From Arthrinium phaeospermum (lineage: Eukaryota > Ascomycota > Sordariomycetes > Amphisphaeriales > Apiosporaceae): DNA of 64,000 nt. The translations under genes and the position numbers were made by a program. Of the stretch, positions 23,916 to 34,926 are shown piece after piece (positions within the stretch are counted from its first letter, which is position 1; each line of letters begins with the position of its first letter). The notes under the pieces were generated by a model. It did not search any database and was not told the DNA's origin. It was given only the letters and a program-made list of their open reading frames with translations. The stretch is taken from assembly GCA_006503535.1 (NCBI GenBank), contig QYRS01000005.1, positions 2,666,001 through 2,730,000 of the forward strand, written 5' to 3'.

Positions 23916-24605
23916 TTATCGTACATCATACTCGTTCCAGGCGGGTTCATCATATTCGTTCCAGGCGGGTTCGGCCGGCATGTCATAGAACATGGCGCCG
24001 GCGCCGCAAATGCTTTCGTCGAAGCGGTCTTGTCTTTCGTCCGAGGGTGCGACCAGGACCCAGGATCCATCTGTTGCCTGGCTTCGCGCCGGCTTGGTTG
24101 CATACATGCTGTCGCCGAGGTCGGCAGCGGCGGCGGCGGCGGTGGTGGCAAAGGGATAACTACCCGGGCTATATGGGCCGGTGCGCCAGTGGGGGACGTT
24201 GGGATACTGTTCGTGGCCGCCTTGCTCGTTGTCAAAGACCTTCAACGTCTCGCTCGTCAAGGAGAACTTGGTAGGGTCTTGCGGCTGCATAAGGGCATAG
24301 CGAGCAATGTCCGGGCGGGTACTACGGGGAGTGCGGTTGGAGGTGCTTGTGCGGCCAGAGCTGGAGTGGTCTCTCGGGTCGCTGTGGGGTGGGCCGCCGT
24401 CTCTTTGACCGGATAAGACCATGCTCTCAAGCTCTTGGGTGAGGCCGTCTCGGGGCTCGTTGGACGAGCCGGCGGTCAGCCCGGATGGAATGTTTTCTGG
24501 TACGAATTGAGGAGGGCGGTGCTGTGTATACTGGTCCTCCTGGACGGTGTACCGAGAGCTTCGAGTCGAAGACTTCCTTTTGGAAAATGTGTTGCTTCCG
24601 GGCAT
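23916..24605 (-). CDS. Uncharacterised fungal protein, 229 aa
   Basis: One exon with ATG at 24605. The N-terminus is basic and Ser/Thr-rich (SNTFSKRKSSTRSSRYTVQE), followed by a polar, probably disordered region, ARYALMQPQDPTKFSLTSETLKVFD, an Ala run (eight residues around 155) and SWVLVAPSDERQDRF. The C-terminus carries a duplicated 7-residue motif (EPAWNEYD twice, from a 21-bp direct repeat near 23931-23972). There is no signal peptide, membrane segment or known domain. Motifs such as SQATDGSWVLVAP recur in hypothetical proteins of other ascomycetes as I recall, but no function is known to me. Confidence 0.65.
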   Translation of the reverse strand: MPGSNTFSKRKSSTRSSRYTVQEDQYTQHRPPQFVPENIPSGLTAGSSNEPRDGLTQELESMVLSGQRDGGPPHSDPRDHSSSGRTSTSNRTPRSTRPDIARYALMQPQDPTKFSLTSETLKVFDNEQGGHEQYPNVPHWRTGPYSPGSYPFATTAAAAAADLGDSMYATKPARSQATDGSWVLVAPSDERQDRFDESICGAGAMFYDMPAEPAWNEYDEPAWNEYDVR

Positions 24606-27331
24606 GTCGAGCTATCCGAAGATGAGATGTGGGATGTGAGGGTGTTGTTGGTTGACAGTGTTGGCTGTTGAGAGTGAGTGAGGTCGTCTCAGAGGGAGTG
24701 AGCACGCTGTGTGTAAGTCACAGGTGCAGAAAAGGCGTTGTGATTCGAGAAGTTCCGAGCCGTTACACGAAGAGCGGCTGGCGGCAGTGGATCTCTAAAA
24801 CGGCTTGCGACAGACTTGATGGTGCCGAAGAAGGTAGGTATCCTGAATGCGGCGGGCAGCTAAGGTTTTTATATTATTGAGGAGTACATACATTGACCTC
24901 GACATTCGTAGGACTTCCCATGCCAGTTTAGCTGTCAGTCGAGCAACCAGCTCCCTCTTATTTTCTTTTTCCCCCAAATACGAGGCGAGCCGGGTAGCTC
25001 GAAAAACGTCCTGGACGGCGTTTAGCTCGAGTTCAACAGTCTGTATACCGACTAGGAAGATCAAGGTAGGACCAGCCTTGACGACCCAACCCTGACCAAA
25101 GTCCTACCTCCTTATTCCAGACCGGCGGGGACTCTGATTTGATGTTCGCCTCACTACCTACCTACGCAGGTGAGTTGCGTTATTTTTTCAGATCCTGCCT
25201 GGGTAGCTCTGGGCCTGCATCCGGAAGCTCCCCCCGCAATGAACGGCTGACCATGTTTTTAATGGGGTATGAATCCGAAGCCATATGATAAAATAATATG
25301 CGTGGGGTACCTGAGCATGTAACTCCGGGTATTTACTCTTCTGGGTCAAGTACACACACATCAATAGGAGTCCTCGTACGTACGCCCCTGGATGAAGGAC
25401 GGAGATGGTTGGCCGGCTTTACTTTGCAGTACATCAGCTTGTCGTCATATTTTATCTCGACTAGGTAGACTGGTACCCACGAAGGATTTGCCCGCGGCAT
25501 CTTCACAATGTAACCTCCCCAAAGGTCATCTGTCTCAGATCATACCTACCTAACCTACATGTACATATGCGACACGCTAGCTCCAGGTCGAGGACCTCAA
25601 ACAGCTTTGCCAAAAATAACAATTTGGCCAATTCGGGCCCTGATCAGTCCTGGATGTCTAGCCTTCCAGGAATTCACTTGTCGGGAAAGGGCGTAATGTC
25701 TCAGTGAGACATGGCAAGCCGCGTTTCCTGGAAAGAGCTGTCTAGCGCGCTTAGTCTCTCGGCTCGCCCAAGGGATTTTTGGGTGTCCCGGGATTTCATG
25801 ATACAGGTGGTCAACGACAAAAGTTCTCTGCAGAACCGGGCCCGGGTGCCTAACGTGACAATGTTACATTGACACTCAACATGAGGAGGACGATGCACAG
25901 CACTAGCAGTTGCAAAAAGACCCTGTGCCATTGAAGAAACTTCATGGTTGACCCGGATTCCGTCCCGGATCTAATCGATGACAGAATGATTGGATGGTGC
26001 CGCCCGCCAGGGGGGTACCCAGATGCCCCAGGTCGAACGCAGCCATTTACATATACCTTGCGTGCAGCAATAGTTGATTAATGCTTGCTCTCGCCCAGCA
26101 GTCAGTCATGATTGACTTTCCCGGCATGCCGCGTATGTCGGCGCGCCTAGCAAGGATTTGAGTACGCCATTGCTGGTCACAAGCGGACTTGCAGATTTTT
26201 TGTCAGGTCATGTCGGCGCGCTCCACCAGGGCACGGCATTCAGGAGGCGTCGATCGTGTCGTTGTTGGTTGTTGTTTTTTTGCTTGCGGCCAAACGCGAA
26301 GCTTGCGGAGGAGACAAGCTGCTATGGCTGCTGCTGCTGCTGCTGCACGCAGGGATTGCAGCGATTAGATTACCTGAGTGAGACCTCGGTGGCCCCAGTC
26401 TGCTGTGCCGCAGAATCGTCATCCATGGACCGACATATCTTGGATGTTTCCGCCCGACAACTACTGGACAATCTGATCGGCAGTAAGATTGTGCCATCAA
26501 TCTTCACATGTTACGTAAAACCACCAGTCTACGTTCCCCTAGGTTCGTATTTGTCGAAATGTTTCAGAGCTCGCTCTCTCGTAATGTCGAGAAAGGTGTT
26601 TCAGGCACTAGAATTGATACCGATCATTGGGCCCGGCGGTTAGCAATCAAATCAATGCAGGTAAAACCGATCCCCGGATAGTTGATTGGATCGGCCCTGG
26701 GTCACTCCCTGTCGCTTTCTAGACGGCCCTTCCCTACAGCCCTACCGCTGACAGGGAGTACGTGGACTCCAGTCACTAACTAGGCGATTTCTGCTTCTTT
26801 CCTGTTCCTTTTTTCTTCTTTTCCCCTCAGGTTTCCTTGGTGATTTCTGGTTTCGGCCTTTTCCTGTCAATCGTCATCGGATTCACCCGATGCAGTAGCT
26901 TCCAAGCAAGTAGGTCCTTATGTACCTGTCAAGGCAGTAGTAACACGAGCCGTGTAATACCCAAGGTATGCAGTCTGCTGGGGGCATTGCATATGTACCT
27001 AAGGTGCTTACAGCTTACAGGAATTGCTTTGGAATCATTTCGGATTGGAAGAGCAAGCTGTTTTGTTTCACAGTTGACCAGCCTTTTCTACGGCTTTCCT
27101 TATCCACCCCAGGCACCTGCATTCAAACGGTATTACAGGACTCGAAATTCAGTTCAATTCTGGAAGAACCCAGGTACTTCCCTTCGAGCTATCGCTATCG
27201 GGCAATGCCAGCTCAGGGCATCTGCTGAGAAAGCCTTACATTGGATTTCCAGGCTGCCAGGTTCCAACTACCCTGCTTGCATAGGCCGATGTACCGTCAT
27301 GTGTGAGAGCCAAAGTCTGTCTCGGGTTCTC
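24606..27331. other. Gene-poor region
   Basis: About 2.7 kb without a supportable gene. It includes the promoter of the 229-aa gene and a (CTG)6 tract at 26328-26346. Open frames such as 26158-26643 (+) and 26837-27568 (+) have no protein signature; the second overlaps the sirtuin fragment on the other strand. Confidence 0.5.
26328..26346. repeat. (CTG)6C trinucleotide repeat
   Basis: Six perfect CTG copies plus one base in a gene-free stretch. The same length and strand of repeat occurs at 22055-22072 and 41112-41130. Confidence 0.85.
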
Positions 27332-27544
27332 CTACACGCATGGGACGAACCTGCCTGTAGATGTGGAGATGCCGGCGCCCGTGAACACGATGATGTGTTT
27401 GTTCTTGTTGATGTAATTTACAAGAGTGTTGGCTTTCCGTTCCATCACTTCGGGCGTTTCCTGACGCTCTTCCGGAGCAATCATGGGAGCGGAGTCGGCC
27501 ATGGCGAGGTGTGGTCGTGGTGCCGTCGTAGCCAAGGCCTGCAA
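27332..27544 (-). pseudogene. Sirtuin (SIR2-family) N-terminal fragment
   Basis: The frame encodes ERKANTLVNYINKNKHIIVFTGAGISTSTG, the NAD-binding opening of a sirtuin (GAGxS). It then diverges and stops within six residues. The expected next block (IPDFRGPEG) is not found on the minus strand down to about 26800, nor are the zinc-binding cysteines. No convincing donor sits at the break; GCAGGT could be a GC-AG donor. I therefore read it as a truncated relic of an NAD-dependent deacetylase gene of the fungal class IV-like type. A distant second exon cannot be excluded. Confidence 0.65.
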
Positions 27545-28460
27545 GATACGATGGAATCCAACGAGTAAAGAAGCTCTTGGGTACTACTTAGCACACACTG
27601 CGAGCAACGACAAATCAGCCCAGGCCAAGATGGTCGCGCAATTGAACAACATGATTCGAAGGCCAGGTACTGCCACTATATATCGAAACATTTTGGCAGT
27701 TTTTCTGGCACACCTCCGGCTTCAAAGAATCGATTCGCTGAGAGCGTCCCACTACCGCATGGCTGCCTAGAGCACCTGGTAAATGGAGATCCACCGCCCC
27801 TGAAGCAACCATGTTGACTTGCACCATCAACGAACCAAGAGGCACACGCTAAGCTGAACCGCCAAACGTCATCACAACATATTGTCGAGACATCTTGCGC
27901 GCTCTTATGGACTTCAACGATGGCATTGGACAGAAGAAGTTTACAAGGTGCGGGCTTGGTCTGTGCGCCACCTCAGAACTCGCGTCCCTTGGCAAACCAG
28001 CACCAAAGCCCAAGCTTACATTTACACGCGGGGGACTTAAATAACTTACAACCATATAGAAAGCCATTCTGAATTATAATCAGCTTTCTTTTACCAAGAA
28101 TCCAGTCTGCCTCGATCGTTATACTGGCTGCCAGAGCCATGAATGGATGGACGGGTACATGTTTGGCGTGTTACTTCGTTACTGCCAAGCCAGGGTATTA
28201 GGTTTCTTCAGCCCGCGGTTGCTGCCCATCGTAAATGACAGCTCCCGGAAAGCAGACCAAACGGCAAAATGCCCAACGATCTGCCTTGCTGCGCCTCCCA
28301 TACGGACAAAGCAGGGCGGCTGCATGGAGGCCACCGTCTCAATGCCGTGGAGCCATGCTGCTTGCTGATGCCTCATAACCTATATAAACTGCACATCTAT
28401 CCCGCCAAGTCTGCCACATGTACCAGCAAACGAAGCCCGACAATGATCTGATAAGAAAAA
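27545..28460. other. Promoter region of the NACHT gene
   Basis: About 0.9 kb between the sirtuin relic and the NACHT start. A TATATAA-like element lies near 28380. No supportable gene. Confidence 0.5.
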
Positions 28461-31400
28461 ATGAGGTAAGTCCATCAGCCCATTTATGAGACACCAGTCG
28501 TCTATCTTCCGATACTAATAATATTTCAATTTACCAGCTCTGCGAGCATCGTATTCAGGACGGCGCAGGACGCATTTCGTGCCACACTTCCGATTGAAGA
28601 GAGGGCTCGATATGCCGCTTGTTACAATCCAGATGACTTGGTGGAATCCCTTCGGGATTTGGAGGTGCTAACGAAACAAGGCCAGGAAAGAAAGCTGGGC
28701 CGTTATCTGAAAGTCCTCGAACAGCTCAACACCCGGCTTCAGCCCTACTTTGACACGCTCAATGTGGTTGCTGGTGTGCAAGACGTTGCCGCTCTAACTT
28801 ACGGGGCAGTGCGGGTCGTTTTGCAGGTATGATACCTTGAAAAACTTTGTTGTATTTTCATTAAGGCTCGCTGACTGATTGGTTCTTGATATCACGAAGT
28901 TGGCTGCGGCCTTGCCCACTTTCTTCGATCGGCTTCTCTCTGCTATCAGCCGCTTGTCGGATACGTTTCCCCAGTACGAAGCGATAGTGGCGCTCATGAA
29001 TGGTAGACCATCGGTACGGATGCGGCAACACCTTGAGAAAGTATACCATGACTTTTTCGAGTTCTTGAGGCTGGCCGCGAAGGTCTTTACTGCATCGAGT
29101 GGGAGTAAGTTCATTTCAGTGGATACTGTTGAGGGAGACAATGCTCAACGGTTGTAGGAATCAAGCGCCCCGTGGAGATGATGGCAAGTGTGATATGGAA
29201 ACCTTTCGACGCCAGGTTCAGTGATATATTGGCTCAGATGGACTATCACCGGATGTTCATTATGGATGAGTTGGAAATATTGCAGGCGCAACATACAGAG
29301 GACGCTGATCGAGCTGCATCTCTCGAAAGAGCCTTTGCAGAAAAGGAGAGATCTAGAGCAGAAGATAACAGAAGGAGGACCAAAGATCTTGGAGATCTCA
29401 CTATGAGCATGAAGATGGCCCAAGAAAGGGAAATCAAAGGTGAGGCCTATCCTTGCAGAAACCAGGAGCTTGATGACCTAAACGAACAAGATTCCTCTGT
29501 ACGGCGGATAGCAGATTGGCTTGCGGCACCCCTATTCGCAGACACCCTCCAGATCTCTCAGGAGCATCGTATCAAAAACACTGCTCAATGGATTTTTCAG
29601 ATGGATCGTTACAGGAAATGGCTTCTTACAGAGGTTGCCGCGGAGCAGGCTGTGAAGTGGAAAGCAATGCCCCCATGGGTTCTGTGGGTTCACGGTGAGT
29701 ATGATTCCTTCTCCTTAGTATTGCCGTCTAATGTAGAGCTCACAGGAAACCCCGGATGCGGGAAGACGATGATGGCCTCGTCTGTATACGATATGCTGAA
29801 TGAAGAGAAGAGCTTACAACAACATGACTCCATGGTTTGTTACTTCTTTTTTAAGCATACCGACCCAAAGATGTCGAGCATCGAAGCAGCCTACCGATCC
29901 GCACTTTCACAAGTACTCTACCAATATCGAGATAACAGTGAAATATTGGATAAGTTCTTATTCATACAGTCCGACTCGAATTCATCCTCTGGCCAACATT
30001 TTGCAACGGCCAAGCAACTTTACGATCTCATGTGCATATCAGCACAAACCTTGGGCCACATCAAATTTGTGGTAGACGGCGTTGACGAGGCAAATGATCC
30101 AGACGACGTTAGCGAGAGGCTCAAAGACTTGGTCACAGCAGCTCCGGTCAAGCTGATATGTTTCAGTAGATCAAACATCAGCCGCCTTCAGTATTTCGTC
30201 CCAATTGAACAGCGTATCGCTTTCAATCGCGAGATGACCAATCCCGATATCCGGGCTTTCCTTGAATTCAAAATTTCGGAAATGATGGAGGAAGGCAAGT
30301 TACCCTCCACAGCCGATGTCAGGAGTTTGGTGGGATCGTTGTTGAAAGGTGCCGACGGCATGTTTCTCTGGGCCAAGCTTATGATTCGCTACCTCCGCTC
30401 GCCTGCTTTGAGTGGAAATACCAAGCTGCGCGTGATTCAAAGCGTGCACCTACCAGAAGGCTTGGATGCGATGTATGACAGAATCGCATCACTCATCATG
30501 TCTTCTTGTGGTCCGGAGTTGAAACTGGCCAAAGATATATTGCTCTGGATCCAGTATTCGATAACCATAAACCATGGGCCAAGTGTTGACTGGCTATGTA
30601 CAGCGGTCGGGAATGATTGGGACCCAAACGAGAAAGCCGACTTCGTGGCTGCGGCCATCACTGTGTGCAGTGGTCTCATTGAGTTCGATCGCGGCAGTTT
30701 CCATTTTACGCATCTAACTGCACGCGAGTATCTGGAGAAGGAGTCATTCGATACGAGTGGGAAAGGAGTGCTCCTTCCGCCTACAGCTACAGCGACACCC
30801 GAGCTCGCCTCGAGGTGTATCGAGCATCTTATGGCAATTGCACCCATGAAGCTGCCGTCCAATGGATGGTCAAGGAATATCTACGACCCGGGCGAGTCCA
30901 GGTTGGACTTTCACAAATCATTTGATGCGTATGCGTCAGTGGAATGGGTATACCTCTCAACCTGTATACCGCACGAGGGAATGTGGATATCGGCCAATTC
31001 TGGTGGAGAGACGCTTCCAGATGCCCACCCTGTCGCCCGACTCAAGGCTACGATCACTCGTTTCTTGGATAATCCGCTCGCAGTCGGTCTCTGGATAGAG
31101 AACCTATTTGCAATTGCAGCTAACGTCCAACCTGTGGTGGATGGGATCACTAAGTTTAATTGTCCTCGCCCTCTGCAATTGCACAATACCGACAGAAGGC
31201 TTGTGAAACAACTTACTGCTATTGCGGAGGACTTGAAGTTGATCGAAAAGGAGTGGGGACCAAAACTTTTAGAGAAACCGTACCTCATCTGGACCGATGT
31301 CACACTCTTCTCCAAACTCGAGATAATATCGAGACTGGACACATCGAAACTTGGCACCGTGTCCAGTCTATCACCGATAGATACTAGGGACGCCAGTTAC

Positions 31401-33053
31401 TGCGAAGCCCCTCTTCTTTGCTCAATATCTTCAACATCGGCTGCTTCACGAGTTACCGGGGTCCTCAGCATAATCCCTTCGGCAGAGTTTGTTCAGTTCT
31501 GGCAAAGCGCAAATCGTCTTGAAGCTTATGCAAAAGGCGAAGGCTTCTGCAAGGGATGGGTTGCTAACTATGAAATATGGTCGCAAGATTCAAAATCAAG
31601 ACTGGCAAGGTTCGAAATCTCGCTCACGGAAAGGGAAATAACGATTCTCTTGCGTCAATCTTTCCGAGAAGAAGCTCAATCTCGCCCAACCGGGCCTTCC
31701 ATTTTCGCGCTATATGAACATGGCACTTACAAAACTTCATTTCCGCTAGCTATTGGCCCCGATTGCCTTACCTTCGCCGTGCTTCGGACAATTTACAGGA
31801 TCCTGCCGAGCCAGTCGAAGCCTATGACGGCATATCAGTCTAGTCTTCTTCCACTTGAATGTCTTGGTCATTTTCGGAACAAGTGGGGGGAGGAGCTGCA
31901 GACGTTCAATCCCAACTACGACGTTAATTATCTACGCAGCATCCATGCCGAATGGCGCGATTGGTACACGTACTCTATCTCGTTCAGCCCGGACAGTAAG
32001 ATGCTGTCCTTCGCAGACTACAGGCAACCGTGTCAGGTGACCTTGGCAATCTTCGAGGTTCACCATGATCCTACACTCAGCCTGCAGTTGATCCACTCAA
32101 CGAAGGCAATGCTTGGCTCGCCTAGAGTAAAAGAGATGCATTTCCATCCTCGAAAGTCGTTGATTGTTTTTCTGGCAGAGACAAAGGTATGGATGTGGAA
32201 TTTTGGAGGAAGTAAGTCTGCAAGTTTGCTCTCCCACTCTGGAAAGCATATTATAGTGCTTTCTTAACACTAATAATTTGTGAACTAGGGGGAGTATCCG
32301 GACCCGTCCACCTGGCAACCACGCTTGACGGATACCGCGAGAACCCTCACACTTTAACTAGATTGTCATTTTCGATGTGTGGAGAATTTGTTTTGGCGAG
32401 CAACGATCTTGAAACTGTTGTTGTGCAACTACCAAGAGGGGTTTTATTTGACACAGATCATGTGGAATATCAAAGGCCCTCCAAGAGGAAACAAGATGAA
32501 TATTCACTAACCACTAACCCCCCTCTCGGAAGTCTTGTGCGCTTGGGAGCTGACCAAGGCCTCCTCAACAGAACTCTGTCGGGCGCCCATCTCTCTATGA
32601 CAGGGGATGTCTTTAGTACCATGACCCTGGTACCTGAAGGCAACAACATCAGCCTCAAACTATCCTCGCCGAGTGAAACGGCACGACGCCAGATTGTCGC
32701 ACTGCCTGACACTCTGGACATGAGGGACAAGGCTATCAGCGTTAGGTTTCCTGAAACGCCCGATGAGCACTTGGTGATTACCCTGGACAAAACTGCGACG
32801 GAGGGCTACACTCTAGACAAGGACCGAAGCTTCTCTCACGCTACTGTGATAGAGAAGGACGTGCAGCTTGTGGAGAATATAGTCACTACAGCCAGCTCAG
32901 GTTAGTCACTGCCACCTCATTTCTATCGCGTCCTAGGGTATTATATATTGATAATATGATCAAGCAGCTTCCCCACCGCCCCGCAAAAGACTTCGTGGCG
33001 TTCAGCTTATATCGCTTTTCCCTCACAACAATGGATCTGGAGATGATACTTGA
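28461..33053 (+). CDS. NACHT-domain STAND NTPase with DUF7708-like N-terminus
   Basis: Seven exons: 28461-28465, 28538-28826, 28900-29104, 29158-29694, 29746-32211, 32289-32900 and 32968-33053, about 1399 aa. The first exon codes only MS plus part of a codon. Residues 1-230 resemble the DUF7708 helical domain found at the head of fungal NACHT proteins (ALTYGAVRVVLQ, then FPQYEAIVALM and KVYHDFFEFLRLAAKVF). A charged coiled coil (about 235-280) follows. The P-loop is GNPGCGKT (346-353) and Walker B is KFVVDGVDEA (about 452-461). After a winged-helix-like stretch (FHFTHLTAREYLE) the C-terminal half has weak beta-propeller character (SFSPDSKMLSFADY, EMHFHPRKSLIVFL, LSFSMCGEFVLAS) but no ankyrin or canonical WD/TPR repeats. 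Fungal STAND proteins are thought to act in non-self recognition and cell death. The last intron (32901-32967) is optional; without it the gene ends at 32905. Confidence 0.8.
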
Positions 33054-33572
33054 AAGCATATATGATACTGCTGTCGAAGGGGTGGCTCAAGGCTCTTGGA
33101 TCTAGTGAGCACAGGCCAATGATCATATCGCTGAGAAGGCGACATCAAAGCGAGGCTTACTGTCTTGACACTGGACAATTCTTGCAGATAGGAAATCGGG
33201 GTGCGGCAATTTATAAGCAGGCTATAATATACGATTAGTTCATGGTCGTAAGTCCGGTGCTGATCACTGGATTGTGAAGTTAACGTTCGTCTTCATGCTA
33301 ATACAAACACAGTGGACTATGTATCATCAGGAGAGGAATTAGCAAACACTGTGAATTCATTTCTTTGTGAGGTATGCGATGTAGGCTTTGCTCACACTCT
33401 CCTCTTGGATTGGAAGACCACATCACCTTTGCAACTGATGATGTTTTGGGCCCTGGGGCTATGGCTGTAGAGAGGTAGTTTGTGTACTCTCTGTTTCTAC
33501 TAACCCCCTGGAACTCCCAGACTATGCATATCTAATTGACGTAGCAGCAACATTACCGATGGATCCTTCTCC
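33054..33572. other. Convergent 3' region between the NACHT and DUF167 genes
   Basis: About 0.5 kb of AT-richer sequence. Short frames have no supporting features. Confidence 0.5.
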
Positions 33573-34107
33573 CTACTGTTTCGCAGCTCGCTCTTCCAAC
33601 CATTTCCTGGCGCGGGAAACGTAGAACTCAGGCTGATCGCCCAGGAAGCTCGTTCCTTGGGGCGAGTACTCCAGGATGACATCCCTGGCCTTGGCATGTC
33701 CCGATGACAAGATGCCCACTTGCGACTTTGGGACTTCGAAGGCCTTTCAAGCCAATATATTAGCCCCGCATGTCTTGTGACGACGTCTGGAATCGGTGCC
33801 TCTCTCTCTCCCTTACCTTGGCAACGATATCGCGCACCTCCTCTTTCGGCGCCGACAGTTGTGCCGCCGAGTAGCCGGCGCCCCCGCCCCGGATCTGGAC
33901 CAGCACGTGCTCGTCGGTCACGGCCTGCAGGCCGGGCCGCTTGCTGTTGAACTTGACCCGGCAGAGGATGCGCAGCGAGATGTACGGCACCGCCCGGCGG
34001 CCGGCGTCGAAGAATTTCCGGCCGTGCCAGGGCAATATCTTGATGCCTTTGTACAGCTGGATCGCGGAGTGGGCCGAGATGGAGGCGGGCCGTGAGTGGA
34101 TCGCCAT
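33573..34107 (-). CDS. DUF167 (YggU/UPF0235-like) domain protein
   Basis: Two exons: 34107-33817 and 33743-33573, encoding 153 aa. The second exon was found by splicing GTAAGG at 33816 to the AG at 33745-33744, which gives VAKAFEVPKSQVGILSSGHAKARDVILEY. This matches the C-terminal half of the DUF167 fold (PKS.V.I..G...R.K). The first half has LRILCRVKFNSKRPGLQAVTDEHVLVQIRG. The domain is small, widespread from bacteria to fungi, and its biochemical role is unknown to me. The N-terminal 40 residues (KILPWHGRKFFDAGRRAVPY) are an extension outside the bacterial-type domain. Confidence 0.7.
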
Positions 34108-34926
34108 GGTTGTTGACTCCTCAAACGAGTGGGAAGGGGGAGGATGGAGAGAGGGAGGGGGGGTTTGCGAATTAATCTTCTACTTCCATTCGGGACGGGG
34201 GACAGCTTCTTAACGATCTGACGGGAGGAAGCTATGCAAGAACAAGGGAAAAAGAGATGGGCTGATTGGGACGAACAGTTTGATACAATATGCGTCTTAT
34301 TTGCCTCGGTTGTTTGTCTGTCGTTTGGCGTGCCGGAGGGGTGTTGGCTTTATATCGGTCGTTGGGTTGCGCGCGGGGTGCTCCCTGTTTCCCCGACGTC
34401 TTGGTTGCATCGGCGCTAATGCAGGTGCCGAAAGCGTACGAGGGGGTGTTTGGGGGTTGCGCGCACGTCCGGGGCGGTTCGCCAAGAGGGCAGCCAAGGC
34501 ATCCAATCCTCCTTCTTCCCCAAAATCCGGTTCCTCTGTTTTGTACGTGTCGAATGCTCACAGCCCCGGAAGCCACCAGCAAGCCACGGGCTGAATACGG
34601 GGTTGGGAATGCTAGGCAATTGGAACTGCTGCCTACTTGGTGTGAGACAAAAAGACCAACAACAACAGCCATGTATCGAATGAGTCATATGGTTAATTAC
34701 TACGTACATTCATCACACACTGCTAATCGTACATAGGGGAATGGTGAACAAAACGAGCGACACCCTAGATATAGCACCGAAACAAACAACCCTCTTGCTC
34801 ATTATCCCATCACATCACTGGCGATCCTGCCATTATCATTCCAAGCCGGCCGGTGTCAATCACCATACCCAGTATTCTTTCTGCCTTGCGCAAGGGAGCG
34901 AGTGGCGCCTCGAAGAAGGGGATCGA
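34108..34926. other. Intergenic region between the DUF167 and CFEM genes
   Basis: It holds the DUF167 promoter and the CFEM 3' flank. Several overlapping frames on both strands (34232-34736) are open but have no signature. Confidence 0.5.

Noticed and set aside
24606..28460. Transposon remnant in the gene-poor stretch
   Set aside because: No terminal repeats, transposase or reverse-transcriptase motifs were found, and there is no strong TA-rich skew that would point to RIP.
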